Shown here: positions 26,657 through 40,273 of the stretch, piece after piece | Layout: each line of letters begins with the position of its first letter | Numbering within the stretch: the first letter of the stretch is position 1 | Assembly (NCBI RefSeq): GCF_022458985.1 | Contig: NC_061779.1 | Span: 13,127,001-13,191,000 of the forward strand | Reading direction: 5' to 3' | DNA length: 64,000 nucleotides | From: Mugil cephalus | Lineage: Eukaryota > Chordata > Actinopteri > Mugiliformes > Mugilidae | Notes under the pieces: generated by a model | What the model was told of the DNA's origin: nothing | The model's database searches: none | What the model saw: the letters and a program-made list of their open reading frames with translations, nothing else | Made by a program: the position numbers and the translations under genes

Positions 26657-29600
26657 ATGGAAAACGGCAGGGCCCAGTTTCCATTTCCCTACCAGCCCTA
26701 TAACATCCAGCAGGACTTCATGCAAGCCCTGTACAGTGCACTCAACCAAGGCAAAGTTGGCATCTTTGAAAGCCCCACTGGGACGGTGTGTATGACGATG
26801 CAGGAGAGAAACAATCGATGCATGAGTTGTTTCACAACGACGACAGCTTCTTATTTTCTTGTCAATGTCTGTCGTGCAGGGCAAGTCACTGAGTCTGATA
26901 TGTGGAGCCCTGAGCTGGCTGACGGATTATGAGGAGAAGAAGAGGAAGGAGACGGCCGCTCTGCTGCAGGAAGGAGAGGCAGCTCTTTCCACCTCTGCTG
27001 CTCAGTCCTCCACCAGCAGCTCCTCAGCGGAGCCAGACTGGATCACTGACTTTGTCCAAAAGAAGGCTGAACGCGATCTAGTGTCAAAGCTTAAGGTTGG
27101 AGTGAATTTTAATAAGCGACCTCAGTGGGGATTTCTTCATCTGATCGTTATTGTGTATTTGTGTGTGTGTCAGGAGGAAGAACTGAAAAGGAAGAAGAGG
27201 GAAGAACGGTTGGAAATGATAAGAAACAATGTTCAGCTGAAGTATGCAATCAAAAGAAAGGTAACAGGCATCTTAAAAATTGGAAATACGTCTACTGCAA
27301 ATCACTGGATGCGACCCAGTGAAATCATTTTTGTTTCTGCAGAGCTGTGAAGAGGACGAGGCGTTCAAGTTGCTCCAGCTCAGTAAAGATGAGCAGGTGG
27401 AGGCGGCGGGAGAGCAAGAGGATGAGGAGCTCATCATTGCAGAATATGAGAGCGACGACGAGTCAAAGAGCAAAAGCAGGTGAGGCCGTTAATGGACGCA
27501 GACGGAGAAAAGGTAATCGGCACAATAGGCGTCTGAAATGGAAAGGCGATGACAGCGGGGTTTCTCTGCTCACATGCTCAGATTGTACGGAGCTGATGAC
27601 GATGAAGACGAGGAGCTGGTCGAAGAACACGTCACTAAGGTGTGTATGTGTGACGGAGAAGTTTTACACAATTAATTCATTCACGTTTCTCTGATGTGAC
27701 ACTTGACACATGTGCCTGTTTGTAGATTTACTACTGCAGCCGCACTCACTCCCAGCTGGCCCAGTTTGTCCACGAGGTTCAAAAGAGCCCCTTCAGTAAG
27801 GACATCAGCCTGGTCACACTTGGTTCACGGCAGGTATGTGCGACATGTTGTTGCTGATCAGTACACACACAAAAGCCCCTATTCGCATGGGATTAGTTTT
27901 ACCTGGGGACGTCCGGTAATTTCTAACAATCACGAAGATCGTCTGTGATCTTAATCCCGTGCAAATCGTCCTTGTCTGTGATTTGGGGATGAGTTTTTAA
28001 CTTTTTCACGACTTTTGTTTGATTTGCAGCTTTTTTACGCCTCAGTTCATCAGCAAAGGTGGAGCTGATTTACATACAGCCAGGTTGTTGGTGATTTCTT
28101 CCCCGGGATAAATAGTTTCAAAAATATGTTTTTATCATCCATTATAATTTGAAAAATAATGAGAATTGTCTCTGACAAGCAGTGGAGTGAGGCAGAAGTA
28201 GCAGAGACTTAACAATGGATTGTGAATTTGAGTGGAACACAGAGTTTGTTTATCCTGAATGTGTCACATGACACAGGCGTAAGGGGGTAATATTTGATCA
28301 CAGGGCGTCCTCAGGTAAAACTAATCCTGTGCAAATAGGGCTAAACACAAACACTAATAGGGATGGAGTAGTTTTTCAATACATTTATTTGGTTTCCATT
28401 GTGAATTTTAATTTAAAGATAAAATAATCCCAAGAAATGCATGTGAAAGAGCCAAGAAATGAATTTAAATGATCGCATTCAGTATGATACAATGTGATGT
28501 GTTTTGAGGTGTGATATGATATGAGGCGACACTTTAAGTTGTCTTCCCATGGTATGTTGCAATGTCTCCAGGGAACCTTCTGGCTGTTTCCTAGAGAGAT
28601 TATCTTTCACTCTTCAGAGAAATTAATAGCTCAACATTAGGCAGCGCCTCTCCACGCCAGATTAAGCACTCCACTCATAGTCAAGTTTATTTTTGAGTGG
28701 ATGTTAATTAATGAATCTAGTGGAAGTGGAATGTAGAACTTAGCTAAAGGCAGCACTGGAAACACATTACCAAACTATTAATTACTCATTATGATCGAAC
28801 GGTGAATGTGGTGCTGCTAATAGCTGAGATATGTTGCTTGGCAGTGGTTGTTCTGTCCTCGAAACTCTCGTTGGACTGACGTGATTTTTGATCCCTTGCC
28901 TCAAATGAATCATTCTGACCAAGCCTTCAGTACAGTCTATCTCCTGAGATGTAGTTTTAGCACTTCCCAAACGTGTTGTCTCATGTATAAAATAGCTATG
29001 CTCTGACTGAGTGGGGGGAAAAAAAACATAAAAAAAAAAACAGGATGAGCTGGACTGAGCGTGTCTGCTACCTGATCCAAGGAAACAGATTGACTTTCAG
29101 GTAAAGAGGTCGAAGAGTTCTCCCAGAAGTGGACAGCTGAGTTGTCCCCTACTTTAAATAAATCTCATAATTTTAAATATTTTTTGTAAAGCGATTATCC
29201 AGTGAAGTTGTTCTTGAACATGTAGGTATCTAATTTTGACAACCTCAGATCCCCTCTGGTCTTTGGCACCACCTTGAGGGGGCTCGGACCACGGTCTGGG
29301 AACCACGGTCTAGATTCTAGAACAATCTAACCATGTAGAAATAGGCATTTTCTATGAATATTTGTATCTTTCTTACTTGTTTATTCATTATAATCACAAA
29401 CATGTTCATCACGTAGCTACTGAAATGGAGTCTGTTCAGATACGACATATTAGATCTAGTGTAAAGCGCAGACTTTATGTGGTATTACACAGGAACCAGT
29501 GCTCATGATGTTTGCTCTGTTTCTGTATAGAATCTGTGCATCAATGAGGAGGTGCGGCGTTTGGGAAGCATCCAACGCATTAATGACCGCTGCATGGAGA

Positions 29601-32600
29601 TGCAGAAAAACAAGCACGGTGAGAGCCATTTAGTCACAGGTCACAGAAATGCGTTTTTTTATTTTTTTATACAGCTTGTAGATTATTTAACTTTATTCGG
29701 ATCCCTATTAGCCGTTAACTTGGCCGACAGCTTTTCTTCCTGGGGTCCACACAATCTCTCACGTTTTGTGTCATTTTGCAGAGAAGCAGCATCTTGAAGA
29801 GGGCGTAAAACGTAAGCGAGGTCCAGCAAAGGGCGTGTGTCCCTACAATAAAGCTTCAGCTCTGCAGCAGATGAGGGATGACGTACTCGGGGCCGTGCAT
29901 GACATAGAGCAGCTGCTGAAGCTCGGCAGGGAAAAACACTCGTGTCCTTATTACGCCTCACGCCTCGCTGTTCCCCCCGCACAGGTAACCCTGTCATTAC
30001 TTTTAATATGTTTTCTACATTGATTTAGGTCGTGCTTCTTTATTTTAAAAAAATATATATATAATTCCTTCCAGTAGATAAAGCCTTCACTGTGTGTTTT
30101 TTTTTTTTTTTTGTTTGTAGTTGGTGGTGCTGCCCTATCAGATGGTGCTTCATGAAGCTACAAGACGGGCAGCAGGTATCCAGCTGAAGGGACAGGTAAA
30201 AAAAAATAAAAATGGCTTCTTAATTTCTGACTCTATCCTCTTCTCTTTACAGCAATTTAATTTTCTCGTGTTTTGTTTTTTACAGGTTGTGATCATAGAC
30301 GAAGCTCACAATCTTAGCGACACGCTCTCGTGTATACACAGCGCAGAGCTCACTGGAGCACAGGTACAACGCTTTCCTACACAACACATGCAAAATTTAC
30401 TTTGTGATCTTCTAAGAATTCGTATTTTTCTGCAGCTTTGTCGTGCCCAGTCCCAGCTCTCCCAATATGCCGACCGCTATAAGTGAGTCACACAATGCAC
30501 TTACTCCCAAATGAAACATTGTCTCCCCGTCCCTCTGCTTGACGTGTACGTGTCTCCAACATTAGGAGCAGGCTGAAGGCAAAGAACCTGATGTACATCA
30601 AACAGATTCTCTTTGTGATTGAGGGGCTTGTTCGGGTGCTGGGAGGTGAGTGTGTGCAAGTGTTTTTATTTTTATTTATTATTGCCACTCTGGAACTAAT
30701 TTAGTACGATTTTCTGGTCGTTGGTCAAGAATTTCTGTTTTATGTGCCTGCTTTTTGATACGCGTGGACCCGACAAGTTTCCGTGCATGTATTCGTGGAG
30801 TAGGGGAAGGGTACTTTCCATTTTTTTAATCTTACATCTGCCTAGAAAAGAAGGTGAGAAGGTCAAGAGGAAGTGTAAGAGAAGTGAGACAGCGAATGTC
30901 ATGTCGCGCTTATCATGATCTTTCGGTGAACTTTTGCTGAACTTATTTTGACTCGTGGGTTAAAATATCAGATAAGCAAAATATAGACGGTACATACAGT
31001 ATGAGAGAAGGTAAAAATAAAAATGTGTTTATCCATTACAACACTGATTGGTGTAGGTCTATATTACAACATTTCTTATCTTGGCACTGTTTTCCTCGCA
31101 GGTAAAGTGGGGCAGAATCCACAGAGCCAGACTACACAAGCAGGTCAGTCAATGATAATCACAAACAGAGACAAACACACACACACACTAATACACAGCA
31201 AAGCAGAAATGATTAACCAGTCGGTGTTCTCTTTCTTCTAGGAACACAAATGCTTACGATTAACGACTTCCTCTTCAAGGCTCGGATTGACAATATCAAC
31301 TTGTTTAAGGTAGTTTGTCACTGCAGCTGCACAGCACATCCAAACGTCAACCTCCTGTATTTCAGTGAATCTTTCTTATCATTCTCACTATAGTTACAAA
31401 GATACTTTGAGAAGAGCATGATCAGCAGGAAGGTGAGTGTTTGATATATATATGTGTGTGTGTGTGTGTGTGACAGTTACACCACATGTGTAAAAAGTGT
31501 ATATTTTTGGAAGTGGTCTTCAGTAGAACGAAGTGTATCTTCTCCCTGCAGCTGGGCGGCTTTGTGGAGAAGTACGCAGGCTCGGGCGTGACTCTTCACA
31601 CCCAGAGCAGCTCCAACAAGGAGAACAGACGCACCGAAGGACTGAATCGCTACCTTCAGTCCCTGCAGAGCAACCAGAGCGCTGCATCAGGTCAGACGTT
31701 TCACAGTAGGAAAAAAAAAAAAAAAGTATTTTGGGCCAATTGGAGGCTTAACTATGTAGCCTGGAAAACTGGATCACATTCAGCAAAGAGAGATGTTTAT
31801 TATACTAAACGTCAGAATTAGAATAAACGAAGAGACACGAAGGTATGTTGTAAGACGTTAGTTTGAATTAGAGATAGGCCAATATATTTTTAGTGGTATC
31901 GGCCGACATGCAGGTGATTTCCCCGATACATACGCTACGGGCCGAAAGTTTGGAAGCAACTTCAAGTTTCTTTCACTCAATGTCTTTCTTAGAAACACGG
32001 CATCAGTTATGTATTTTGGGATATCATTTTGGGATCTGCATGATCAGACTTTTATTTTATTGACATGACCCATTTTCCTCCATTTACCTTCAGGTGTAAA
32101 TTAATGTTACCAGACCATTGCTGAATAAATGTCAGCAAAGCAAAAGAAGAGAAGGGCTTAGATTTACAGTCGACAAGATTTGCAAGAGTCACAACTTCAG
32201 TGCAAAAGAAAAAAACAAATCACAGTTTGAGTTATTAACTTTAACTCTTTGGCTTTTGAGAGTCTGCATACAAATATACAAATATCGTATATGCCATGCT
32301 CTTATTAAAGCAAAGTCTGAGCAAGAAAAACTCAACTATCTGATAATTATAGTAAAAATGTCTTCTGATAAGTTCCTCTTAATAATCATGTTTATTTTGA
32401 TGCACAGTATACGAAATGCCTTTTTCTAAAAAAAATCCTTCTTTCTTCCAAACTTTTGGCTCTACCTCTTTTTACCTGTTTCTTTTGTGTGCATTACAGC
32501 TTTAAATATTCTTTGAGTTTAATAAATGCTTATATTTTTGGTTAAATTGAGACTTGTAACGTTTGTTATCACTGTATCATTTTCATCATGCAAATGGAGG

Positions 32601-35600
32601 GAGGGAAAGCAGTATCGGCCTCAAATAGGCTGATGTAAAAAAAAAAAAAAAACAATATCAGCTCTTAAAAAAAATCCATATAGGTCAGTCTCTAGTTTGA
32701 ATGTCACCCTTGAAGAAGGTACAGGAACCATATGGAATCATCCGCTTCCATGTCTCTTTATTTGGAAATGGGTAGCTAATGTTCTTTATTTAATTGTACT
32801 TAAGTTACATGAAAATACTTCCACATCCAGCTTTGTGTCAAGCTGTGGCATTATGTAAAACAATAGACAGCAGACAGTGTAGTATTGCTATAGTGTTTAT
32901 AATGAATTTCTTTTCATTTATTCCCACTCCTATGTGCAGTTCTCCAAGCTGACCAGCAGGGGTCCGTAGAGGCAGACAAAATACTGTCTGCTTCTCCCAT
33001 GATGCAGGTGGAGAGTTTCTTCATGGCTCTCACAAACAGCAACACTGACGGCAGAGTGGTGGTGCACAGACAAGGTACCCATATTTAAACAGAAAAATAA
33101 AGGATTTTAATGTCGAACTTTCCAATGTAAAACAGCCCATATGTTTACCGTTCAGGCACGCTGTCAGAGAGCAGTGTCAAGTTCCTCCTGTTGAATCCAG
33201 CAGTCCACTTCGCTCAGGTGTTGAAGGAGTGCAGAGCAGTCATCATAGCAGGAGGAACCATGCAGCCTGTGAGTGGCTTCAAACTTGCTGCAAATAAACC
33301 GAGCCGCCGCCGCCGCTGCTGCTTTGTGACTCTACATGATGTTTTCACGTAGGTCTCTGACTTCAAACAAGAGCTGCTGTTTTCTGCCGGAGTGGGAAAA
33401 GAGCGCATCGTGGAGTTTTCCTGTGGTGAGTGGCCCATTTCTGCTTTTGTGTTTTGAAAACCCACCCTCACTCTTAGTGATGTGCTAATCAGTATTTCTG
33501 TTTGTTGTTGGGTATTTGCCATAAATATTCTTGACTCGAGTGATGACGGCTTTTTTTTTTTTTTTTTTTTTCCCTGCTACGTTGTGCACATTGATTAGAT
33601 GTAAGGGAAGAACGTCCTTTGGTTGAAGTTATGTGAGAACTGTCAAAGATGAGATTATTAAAAATTGATACAGGCAAAGAAGGAAAAGGGAATAAGAGAC
33701 ACACAAGATAAGACAATCTTCGTTGGTTCGTTATTTGATCATTATTCATCAGTTTATACGTCTTTTTGTCGCATTTAAGGTAATACATGAATTAACTGCC
33801 ATCTTGTGTCTAGGCCACGTAATTCCTCCCGAGAACATCCTTCCTCTCGTGTTATGCAGCGGCCCGTCCGGCCAAGAGCTGGACTTCACTTTCCAAAACA
33901 GGGATTCTCCACGCATGGTAACGCACGCACACGCACACACACGCTGTTTTACAAAGATGCTGTAATTCACTGAAGCTGTGTTTCTTAATGGAAATTTGCG
34001 TCTGCAAATTACAGATGGACGAGACAGGTCGCATCCTCTCCAACATTTGCAACGTGGTCCCGGGCGGGGTCGTGTGTTTTTTCCCCTCTTACGAATACTC
34101 AAGGCAGATCGTTTCTCACTGGGAGGCCAGCGGCGCGCTTAGTCGGCTGGCTAATAAGAAGAAGGTACTTTTAGCTACACGCTAAGCTACATGCTTTAAG
34201 GTCCAGGTTGATTTGTTGACACCTGTTAAATGTACAGGTCATAGAACAAATGGACAAACCGTTGTCATTTTAATTCAGAGGTCAGGCAATAATTTGCATC
34301 ATGTGGTCAGACTCTATGTTGCAGAAGGTGTGAGTGCACTGCAGAGCTCAGTGATCGGGGCTGGTTAGCAACAAGCTGCAGCTCATCACCTCCATGTTGT
34401 TCCATTCCTCCCAACAAAGTAGTTATTGTCTTGTTTTATAGACACATTTTCATCAGTAATGGCTTTAAGCACTAAGCTCACCAACACACACACATTGAAT
34501 ATTCAATGACCACTTAATATGTGAAGCTGAGGCAGCAGGAAATGCAGCCATGGAAGCCATGAGCTATTTTATGGTGAGGTTTTAGGATTATGCAGTCGTA
34601 TCCAGAGATCTGAGATTAGCAGTAGCGGCAGTTTTCCAGGATTACGATCACCCAAGTCCATGATAATGCAAATATATGCTGATACTGTGATGCTTTTGTC
34701 AGTGAATCATAGGCTCAGTCACCATTACTCATTAAACATTTATTTAAAGGGAAAATCTTTCAAGATTCTTCCGCTTTAATTCGAAGCCGACGTATTATTC
34801 GCAGTATCTCCTTAATCTCTCATCCGTCACAAACGCCTCCTCAGATCTTCCAGGAGCCAAAGAAGGCCAGCCAGGTGGAGCAGGTGCTGAACGAGTTCTC
34901 CCGTTGTATCCAGGTAAAACACACGAGCGCCTGTAGCTCAACTTTGATGATGTGATCGTTGAGTTTGGGTCTTTATATCTTTTTATCTTCTCACTGTAGA
35001 AGTGCGGCCAGGACGGCGGCGGACTCACGGGAGCGTTGTTGTTCTGCGTGGTCGGAGGAAAGATGAGTGAGGGAATCAACTTCTCCGATGACTTGGGCAG
35101 GTGTGCGTTACTCAAGAGCACACGGACGAAGTTTTACACGGTTGAAAGTGTAGAAAAGTTAACGTGTTTGTGTGTTTTGTGTGCGATCACAGGTGTGTGG
35201 TGATGGTGGGAATGCCGTATCCCAACATCAAGTCGCCCGAGCTGCAGGAAAAGATGTCATATCTGGACAAACACTTGGTGAGATGCCTTCACAGACACGG
35301 GAGGACGAGTACTGTGACACACAGCTCTTAAATCAAATCTCATCTTTTCCTGCTTCAGTCTCACAGTCAAGGGAGGAGCCCGGGACAAGCGCTGATAGAA
35401 AACCTCTGCATGAAGGCTGTGAATCAGTCTATAGGTAAAGATAACGATCGTTCTATTAATGAGAAGAAATAATATGTGAATAATAATAATAATTGAAATA
35501 ATTAATATGTGATTTCCTCCACCCAAAGGAAGAGCGATCCGTCACCGTGGCGACTACTCCTCCATCGTGCTGTGTGACAGACGTTACTCTCGGCCCGCTA

Positions 35601-35807
35601 CGCTCTCTAAACTCCCCACGTGGATCAGAGATCGCACGAGCTCACACGCAACCTTTGGCCCGGCCTTTGCTGCCTTACGGAAGGTGAGAAGCAAATAGTA
35701 AGAAAAAAAAAACAATGCTGCAGCAAGACACTTTGAATTTATTCATGTTTCGTCTTCATATTCTTCTTTTGCAGTTCTTCCTGGAGAAGAAGCAGAAGCA
35801 AGTGTAG
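26657..35807 (+). CDS. ddx11: ATP-dependent DNA helicase DDX11 (ChlR1), complete
   Basis: Nuclear 5'-3' Fe-S helicase for sister-chromatid cohesion and G4/fork processing. Exons: 26657-26785, 26880-27095, 27174-27260, 27343-27479, 27582-27639, 27726-27833, 29531-29618, 29782-29984, 30121-30195, 30286-30363, 30436-30482, 30566-30645, 31102-31143, 31242-31309, 31394-31432, 31552-31690, 32940-33074, 33156-33268, 33353-33425, 33814-33917, 34015-34164, 34845-34913, 35000-35100, 35193-35277, 35359-35434, 35529-35683, 35775-35807. These give 895 codons with all phases consistent. Q-like motif [11 protein letters not shown] is at 8-18. Walker A SPTGTGKS is split across the first intron (Lys45). Motif Ia is YCSRTHSQL. 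Fe-S cysteines are C248, C266, C294 and C329, spaced as in human. DEAH is at 372-375, then [19 protein letters not shown] and GRAIRH (motif VI). No inactivating change was seen, so the copy looks functional. Confidence 0.97.
27834..29530. other. ddx11 intron 6
   Basis: A 1.7-kb intron, far longer than most ddx11 introns. Its left third is a fold-back DNA element (27874-28342). Near 29250-29320 the phrase ctgggaaccacggtctag resembles common fish repeat ends. No exon recognised. Confidence 0.6.
27874..28342. mobile_element. nonautonomous DNA transposon with about 40-bp inverted ends
   Basis: Left end agcccctattcgcatgggat continues to ttacctggggacgtc. The right end read in reverse gives agccctatttgcacaggatt continuing to ttacctgaggacgccc, about 85% matching over 40 bp. 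A 7-bp acacaaa is present beside each end (27867-27873 and 28345-28351), offset by two bases on the right. A third copy of the inner motif (ttaatcccgtgcaaat) lies at 27951-27966. No coding capacity. Confidence 0.7.
31691..32939. other. ddx11 intron 16
   Basis: A 1.25-kb intron, two-thirds of which is a complete hAT element (31869-32694). Outside that element the sequence is ordinary intron. Confidence 0.6.
31869..32694. mobile_element. complete nonautonomous hAT element with 8-bp target duplication
   Basis: The element starts TAGAGATAGGCCAATAT and ends ATATAGGTCAGTCTCTA, imperfect inverted termini. GTTTGAAT occurs immediately outside both ends (31861-31868 and 32695-32702), the 8-bp duplication expected of hAT transposition. 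The interior is AT-rich with scattered ATCGGCC words and no transposase. It lies in the ddx11 sense strand but between intact splice sites. Confidence 0.87.
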
Positions 35808-36648
35808 AGAGCTCAACTGACTGTGTGGAAAATTGAAATGCCACGAAGGGAAAAACTAATGTTAGAATAAATTGTAAACAAATGTTTTTCAGCCATTTTT
35901 CACTCTATTATATTTATATTCTTGAACTTTTTGCACCCTAGTCTGTGGTACAGCCATCAACCAGGAAGGTGTTTATTTTTTTATTTTTATTTTTTAATAT
36001 ATACTCCCTTTTATTTTAAATCTCAGATACTCTGTATATCTTTTTTTTTCTGCTCTGGCTTAGTAACACGTCCGATGAATCAGAGAATAATGAACCCAAG
36101 TACTTGATGACAGACGAAGGCTGAAGGGGAATTCATCAGTCTGGATGTTGTGTAAGACCGAGAAGAGGGAAGGAAAAAAAAAAGGCTTCTCATCTATTTT
36201 ATCATTTATTCAACATGTTGAAATGCATCACAGAAACAGCTACTATACATTATCAGGCACAGCTCTGGCATAGGCATTGGTGTGGCTGAATTAATTAAGA
36301 TTTAAATATTTAAAGAAGTCAATGTAAAGTGTTACGTTATGCAACGCTTGATGATCAGTTTCATCATCACAGAGTGTTATGATATGTTGTACAATGATAT
36401 GCTTGTTAACGTTATTAAAACATTCACGATGAATACCATGTTATGAACAGTTTCCTCCTCTCTATTATTTTCGGATGCATTATGTGGCCAATCATTGTGC
36501 TTTTTAGACTGAAATACTATCCTTATTTGAAATTTAAATCCCCCTTTATGTGATTAGAGGGAAATGCAAGTCCTTAGTACACGAAATTATCAAAAAGCTA
36601 CAGAACACTTTCATCATCAGTGACGTTAAGTGCCCGTTTTCGGCGGCG
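35808..36648. other. ddx11/washc1 convergent intergenic and 3' UTR region
   Basis: Both genes end here. On the minus strand an AATAAA (plus tttatt at 36205-36210) lies about 440 nt past the washc1 stop and is the likeliest washc1 poly(A) signal. The rest is AT-rich and noncoding, with no repeat ends or RNA gene recognised. Confidence 0.5.
35866..35871 (+). terminator. ddx11 polyadenylation signal AATAAA
   Basis: A canonical AATAAA lies 59 nt downstream of the ddx11 stop codon. It would give a very short 3' UTR, which suits the tight convergent spacing with washc1. The call rests on the hexamer and its position only. Confidence 0.6.
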
Positions 36649-39600
36649 TTACGCCTCCCAATCGTCGTCATCTGTCGTCGCCTGTGGAGCTGGAAGCGGA
36701 GGGATGACGTCTGACATCCTGGCGAATGCGCCACCGGTGCCGGGGGGAGCGTTGGCCGACTCCCCGCCCGCAGGACCTTTACCAGATATGCCTGGACGGA
36801 GGAGAGAGTTAACGCAGATGAGATCGCACAAATTCATGACGCCATTCGATAAAAAGTAAAAAGAGATTTCTCACCTTTTCTCCGCATGGCGAGTTTATTG
36901 AAGAGATCAGACATGAAGTCTCCGCCACTAGATGCCACTCCGACTGCTGAGAAACAAAGACGAGGACTTAATAAATATTCATGCAACCTGTTTTTTTTCC
37001 TTCTCCCCCTTTAATTTGTAACTGGAACACTGAACGGTTTCACTCATCTCCTTTTGCTGCACTTCAAAGTGGAGCATGTAATTATAACAGGACTTTTTGT
37101 CTAGTTATTTTTTTTCCACGCGTCTTTCTCTCTTTGTTCTAAAATGAAATGTTGGGTCATGACTTGTCCGACCATCTACAAATGAGGGCAAAGATGTGCA
37201 GTCTAATACTGGGTCGGATCATTTTGAATACAACTGTTACCGAGTCGACCTTTTAATGAGGTTGGCACGAAACTCAATGAGCGTGATGATGAGCATGAGA
37301 GACCAACACGGCCTCTCTCGTCCTTACATGCAGTGCGACACACTGTGTAAACTCATGGATGAGCGCTAACAAGGGGACCGGTCACGCTCCTGCTTCGATA
37401 GATGAAAATGCATCGTGTAGCTGTTAATAAAACATGAGGAGAAGCACGTCCCGCGCTCAAGCGATGTGTCACCTTGCTCCTGCTCCTTTTGCTTCTTCTT
37501 CTCCAGCTTGCGTTCCTTAACGCTCCGCAACTTGGCCTTGTCGGCGCCCCCGGCTTTGCGGATAGACTCCAGCAGGCTGGCGCGGCCGTCCGACGGCTGG
37601 ACCACCTCGCTGGGCGCGCCGGACACAGTGGCTGCGTTCAGAGGAGACGGACAGAGTCAGTGGACTTCGGGTTTCACGCTCAATAAAGCCAAAATTCACG
37701 TATTGTGTAAATGTGACAAACCTGCGCTCGGCGCTCGAGAGACTTCCGAGGAGCTTTCCACGGGAGGGAGGGGTGGAGGAGGGGGAGGAGGGGGAGCGCC
37801 CGCGGGGGGAGCGGGAGCGAGGGCGGGCTCGGGGGGAGGAGGGGGAGGAGGTGGAGGTGGAGGAGGTGGTGGGACGCTGGGCTGGAGTTGGGTTTCTATA
37901 TAGAAAGAGATAAAAACAAAAAAAACTCCATTATAGTCCATAACAAACACACGAAAAGAGACACAATATGAAAGTCAGAATTTACATAAATGAAACAGAT
38001 CGAAGGCTCATCACAACAGGTGTCCGGGGCATACCTGGCACACTGCTCTCCTCAGAGAAGGAGGGCAACTCGGGGATATTGTGCGTGGGTCCGGACGGGG
38101 CAAATCCAGGCCCGAGGTCAGCGCTGTACGACAGGTCGTCTGCAATACCTGGCAGGTCAGGCAGGTAGGATGGCACATCTATCTCAGGCACCTGGCCCAA
38201 GTCTGGCACGTAGAAATAACTCTCCGCCGTCTGTTAGAGAGAAGAGATGATCAAGATTTACTATAAATCTATGACTGCTGGTGCTAAAACAGTCGTTTCA
38301 ACACTGTGTTGGAAGGTACCTGTCGCTCCAGCTGCTCTCTCTTTGTGATGGACAAAGGAGCATCGAACGGCTTCTCCTCTTTTTCTGTCTCCAGCGTTGT
38401 GTGTGTTTTCGTCACTGCCCCCGCCAGAGGATCGAGGAACACGTACTTCTTGTATCTTTGAAAATCCGCACATTCGAAGATGTGAGCAAAGATTTAAGAC
38501 TAATCTTTACAGTAAGAATGAGTGCGTGTGCGTGCGCGTGCGGACTCACAGATTCTCCGTGGTATTAAAGAGCAACAGGGAGCTGACGGATGAGATGTTG
38601 CGCGGCAGACTGCCCAATCCTTCCTCCGTCTCATCCTCAGACTTCTTCTTATTGCTCACGCACACGGGGAAATACATTAACTTCTCCTGAGAGGAAGGAA
38701 CGCGATCAGAGAGTGAGAGGGGGGATCTTTAAAATGTCAGCTGAGCCTTGAATTAATGTAAATCGCGAAGCAGATGCGCGCGCAAATAAACACCGCAACG
38801 CCAACTGATGTGGTCGGGCGCATAGCTTGTGGGGGATATTGAAAATATTTCTGCGCTAGAGAAAATTGCCAGCAGTGTTTTATATACGTATATATATAGT
38901 CTATCAAATATACACACAAAAAACAACAACACACTCACAAGAGCAAGTGCATACTGCTAAATACATAAATAAATAAATAAATAAATAAAAATGTTACTTT
39001 CTGAAAAGTTTCCAAAGATGGGGAAGGAAAGAAATGTGGTGATCGACATGAATAATGCAGGAGCTCGTGCTGAGCCAAGCACACATACACAAAACCACAT
39101 GGAAAAATAAAACATTTACAGACTATTTTTGCTGTCCACTGACATACATACACTTACACAGCGTCTGATGTCCTCTATACCGCGTACGCTGCATGTGACA
39201 AACAACTGCGAATTGACAAACACTGACAGAGCGTGGAAGGAAATGTTTCCCGTAAATATCGTTGCAGTTTGAAATCACTGCACCTTTCCGTGCGTCTATG
39301 TTGTTTCCACTTGCTCCTTGTCAAGCGTTGAGCTTTTGCACGTTCCTCAAACTTGTAAAATAATAATCTGCCCTGGTAGGAAAATGTTTACTTAGCAAAA
39401 AAAAATTAAAAATCAGAAAACATGCCGGCACAGTTCACATACGTGCACCACGCTTTCTATATAGAAAAGTTCTTTGACATAAGGAGGCAAAATATAATAC
39501 AAATACTTGTTGAACTAACGTTCCAGTGGGAAGGCTTTAATTGTTGTTACTCTGAGGAAGCAGGTTTTGTTTAAAAGAGCGCATGGGTTACGTTGGCAGC

Positions 39601-40242
39601 AGTTTGCTCATCCCACTCGTCCACAGATGATTCCATTTCAGACAGGATAAGTGATATATCTGGACTGAGGCATTCGGGAGACATCAGATGCTCCCATTAG
39701 CTCAACGGGCTGCTTTCCAGCGTGAGAAGGAGAAGCCAGCTCCTTCTGGGTGTCTGAGTTCTTCATCCAGGCCCTAAAGGCAAACGTGGAAACCTCGTGG
39801 AGGAAGCTAATATAAGCTTCTTTTAGCAGAAATTTCATTCTCCAGTCATTACTCAGAGCTCGGGACTGTAAGTGAGGACGTATATTGAGAGAGCTGCCTT
39901 CGGGCTCGGCCATTACCCGCATCACTGTGGGTACTGCAGTGACAGTAAAGCTGGAAATAGTGTATATGGTCTGGCAGAAAGAGGTGGTGGTTCCTAATAA
40001 TAAGGGGATAAGGAGCTGGAGAATAAATGATCAAGGTATAAAACCGTACTCTGCCCCTGGGAAGCCGTGTGCCAGAGTGCCATAAAATAGTATATTAACG
40101 GTATTGCTAGGTATTGGTGGAGCAACGGGACTTTGTCCATTCAGTCTGGAAATATATGAGCAGTTGTGACGATAACAAGTGAAAGATCAAATCAGTAAGA
40201 TTAAAAGCATTAAAGTGAAATGAAACATCTCCATCAGGTTAG

Positions 40243-40273
<31 letters not shown>

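Noticed and set aside
37466..37913. Plus-strand Gly/Glu-rich ORFs of up to 145 codons
   Set aside because: Antisense of the washc1 proline exon; the runs of Gly and Glu are GGAGGA read in other frames.
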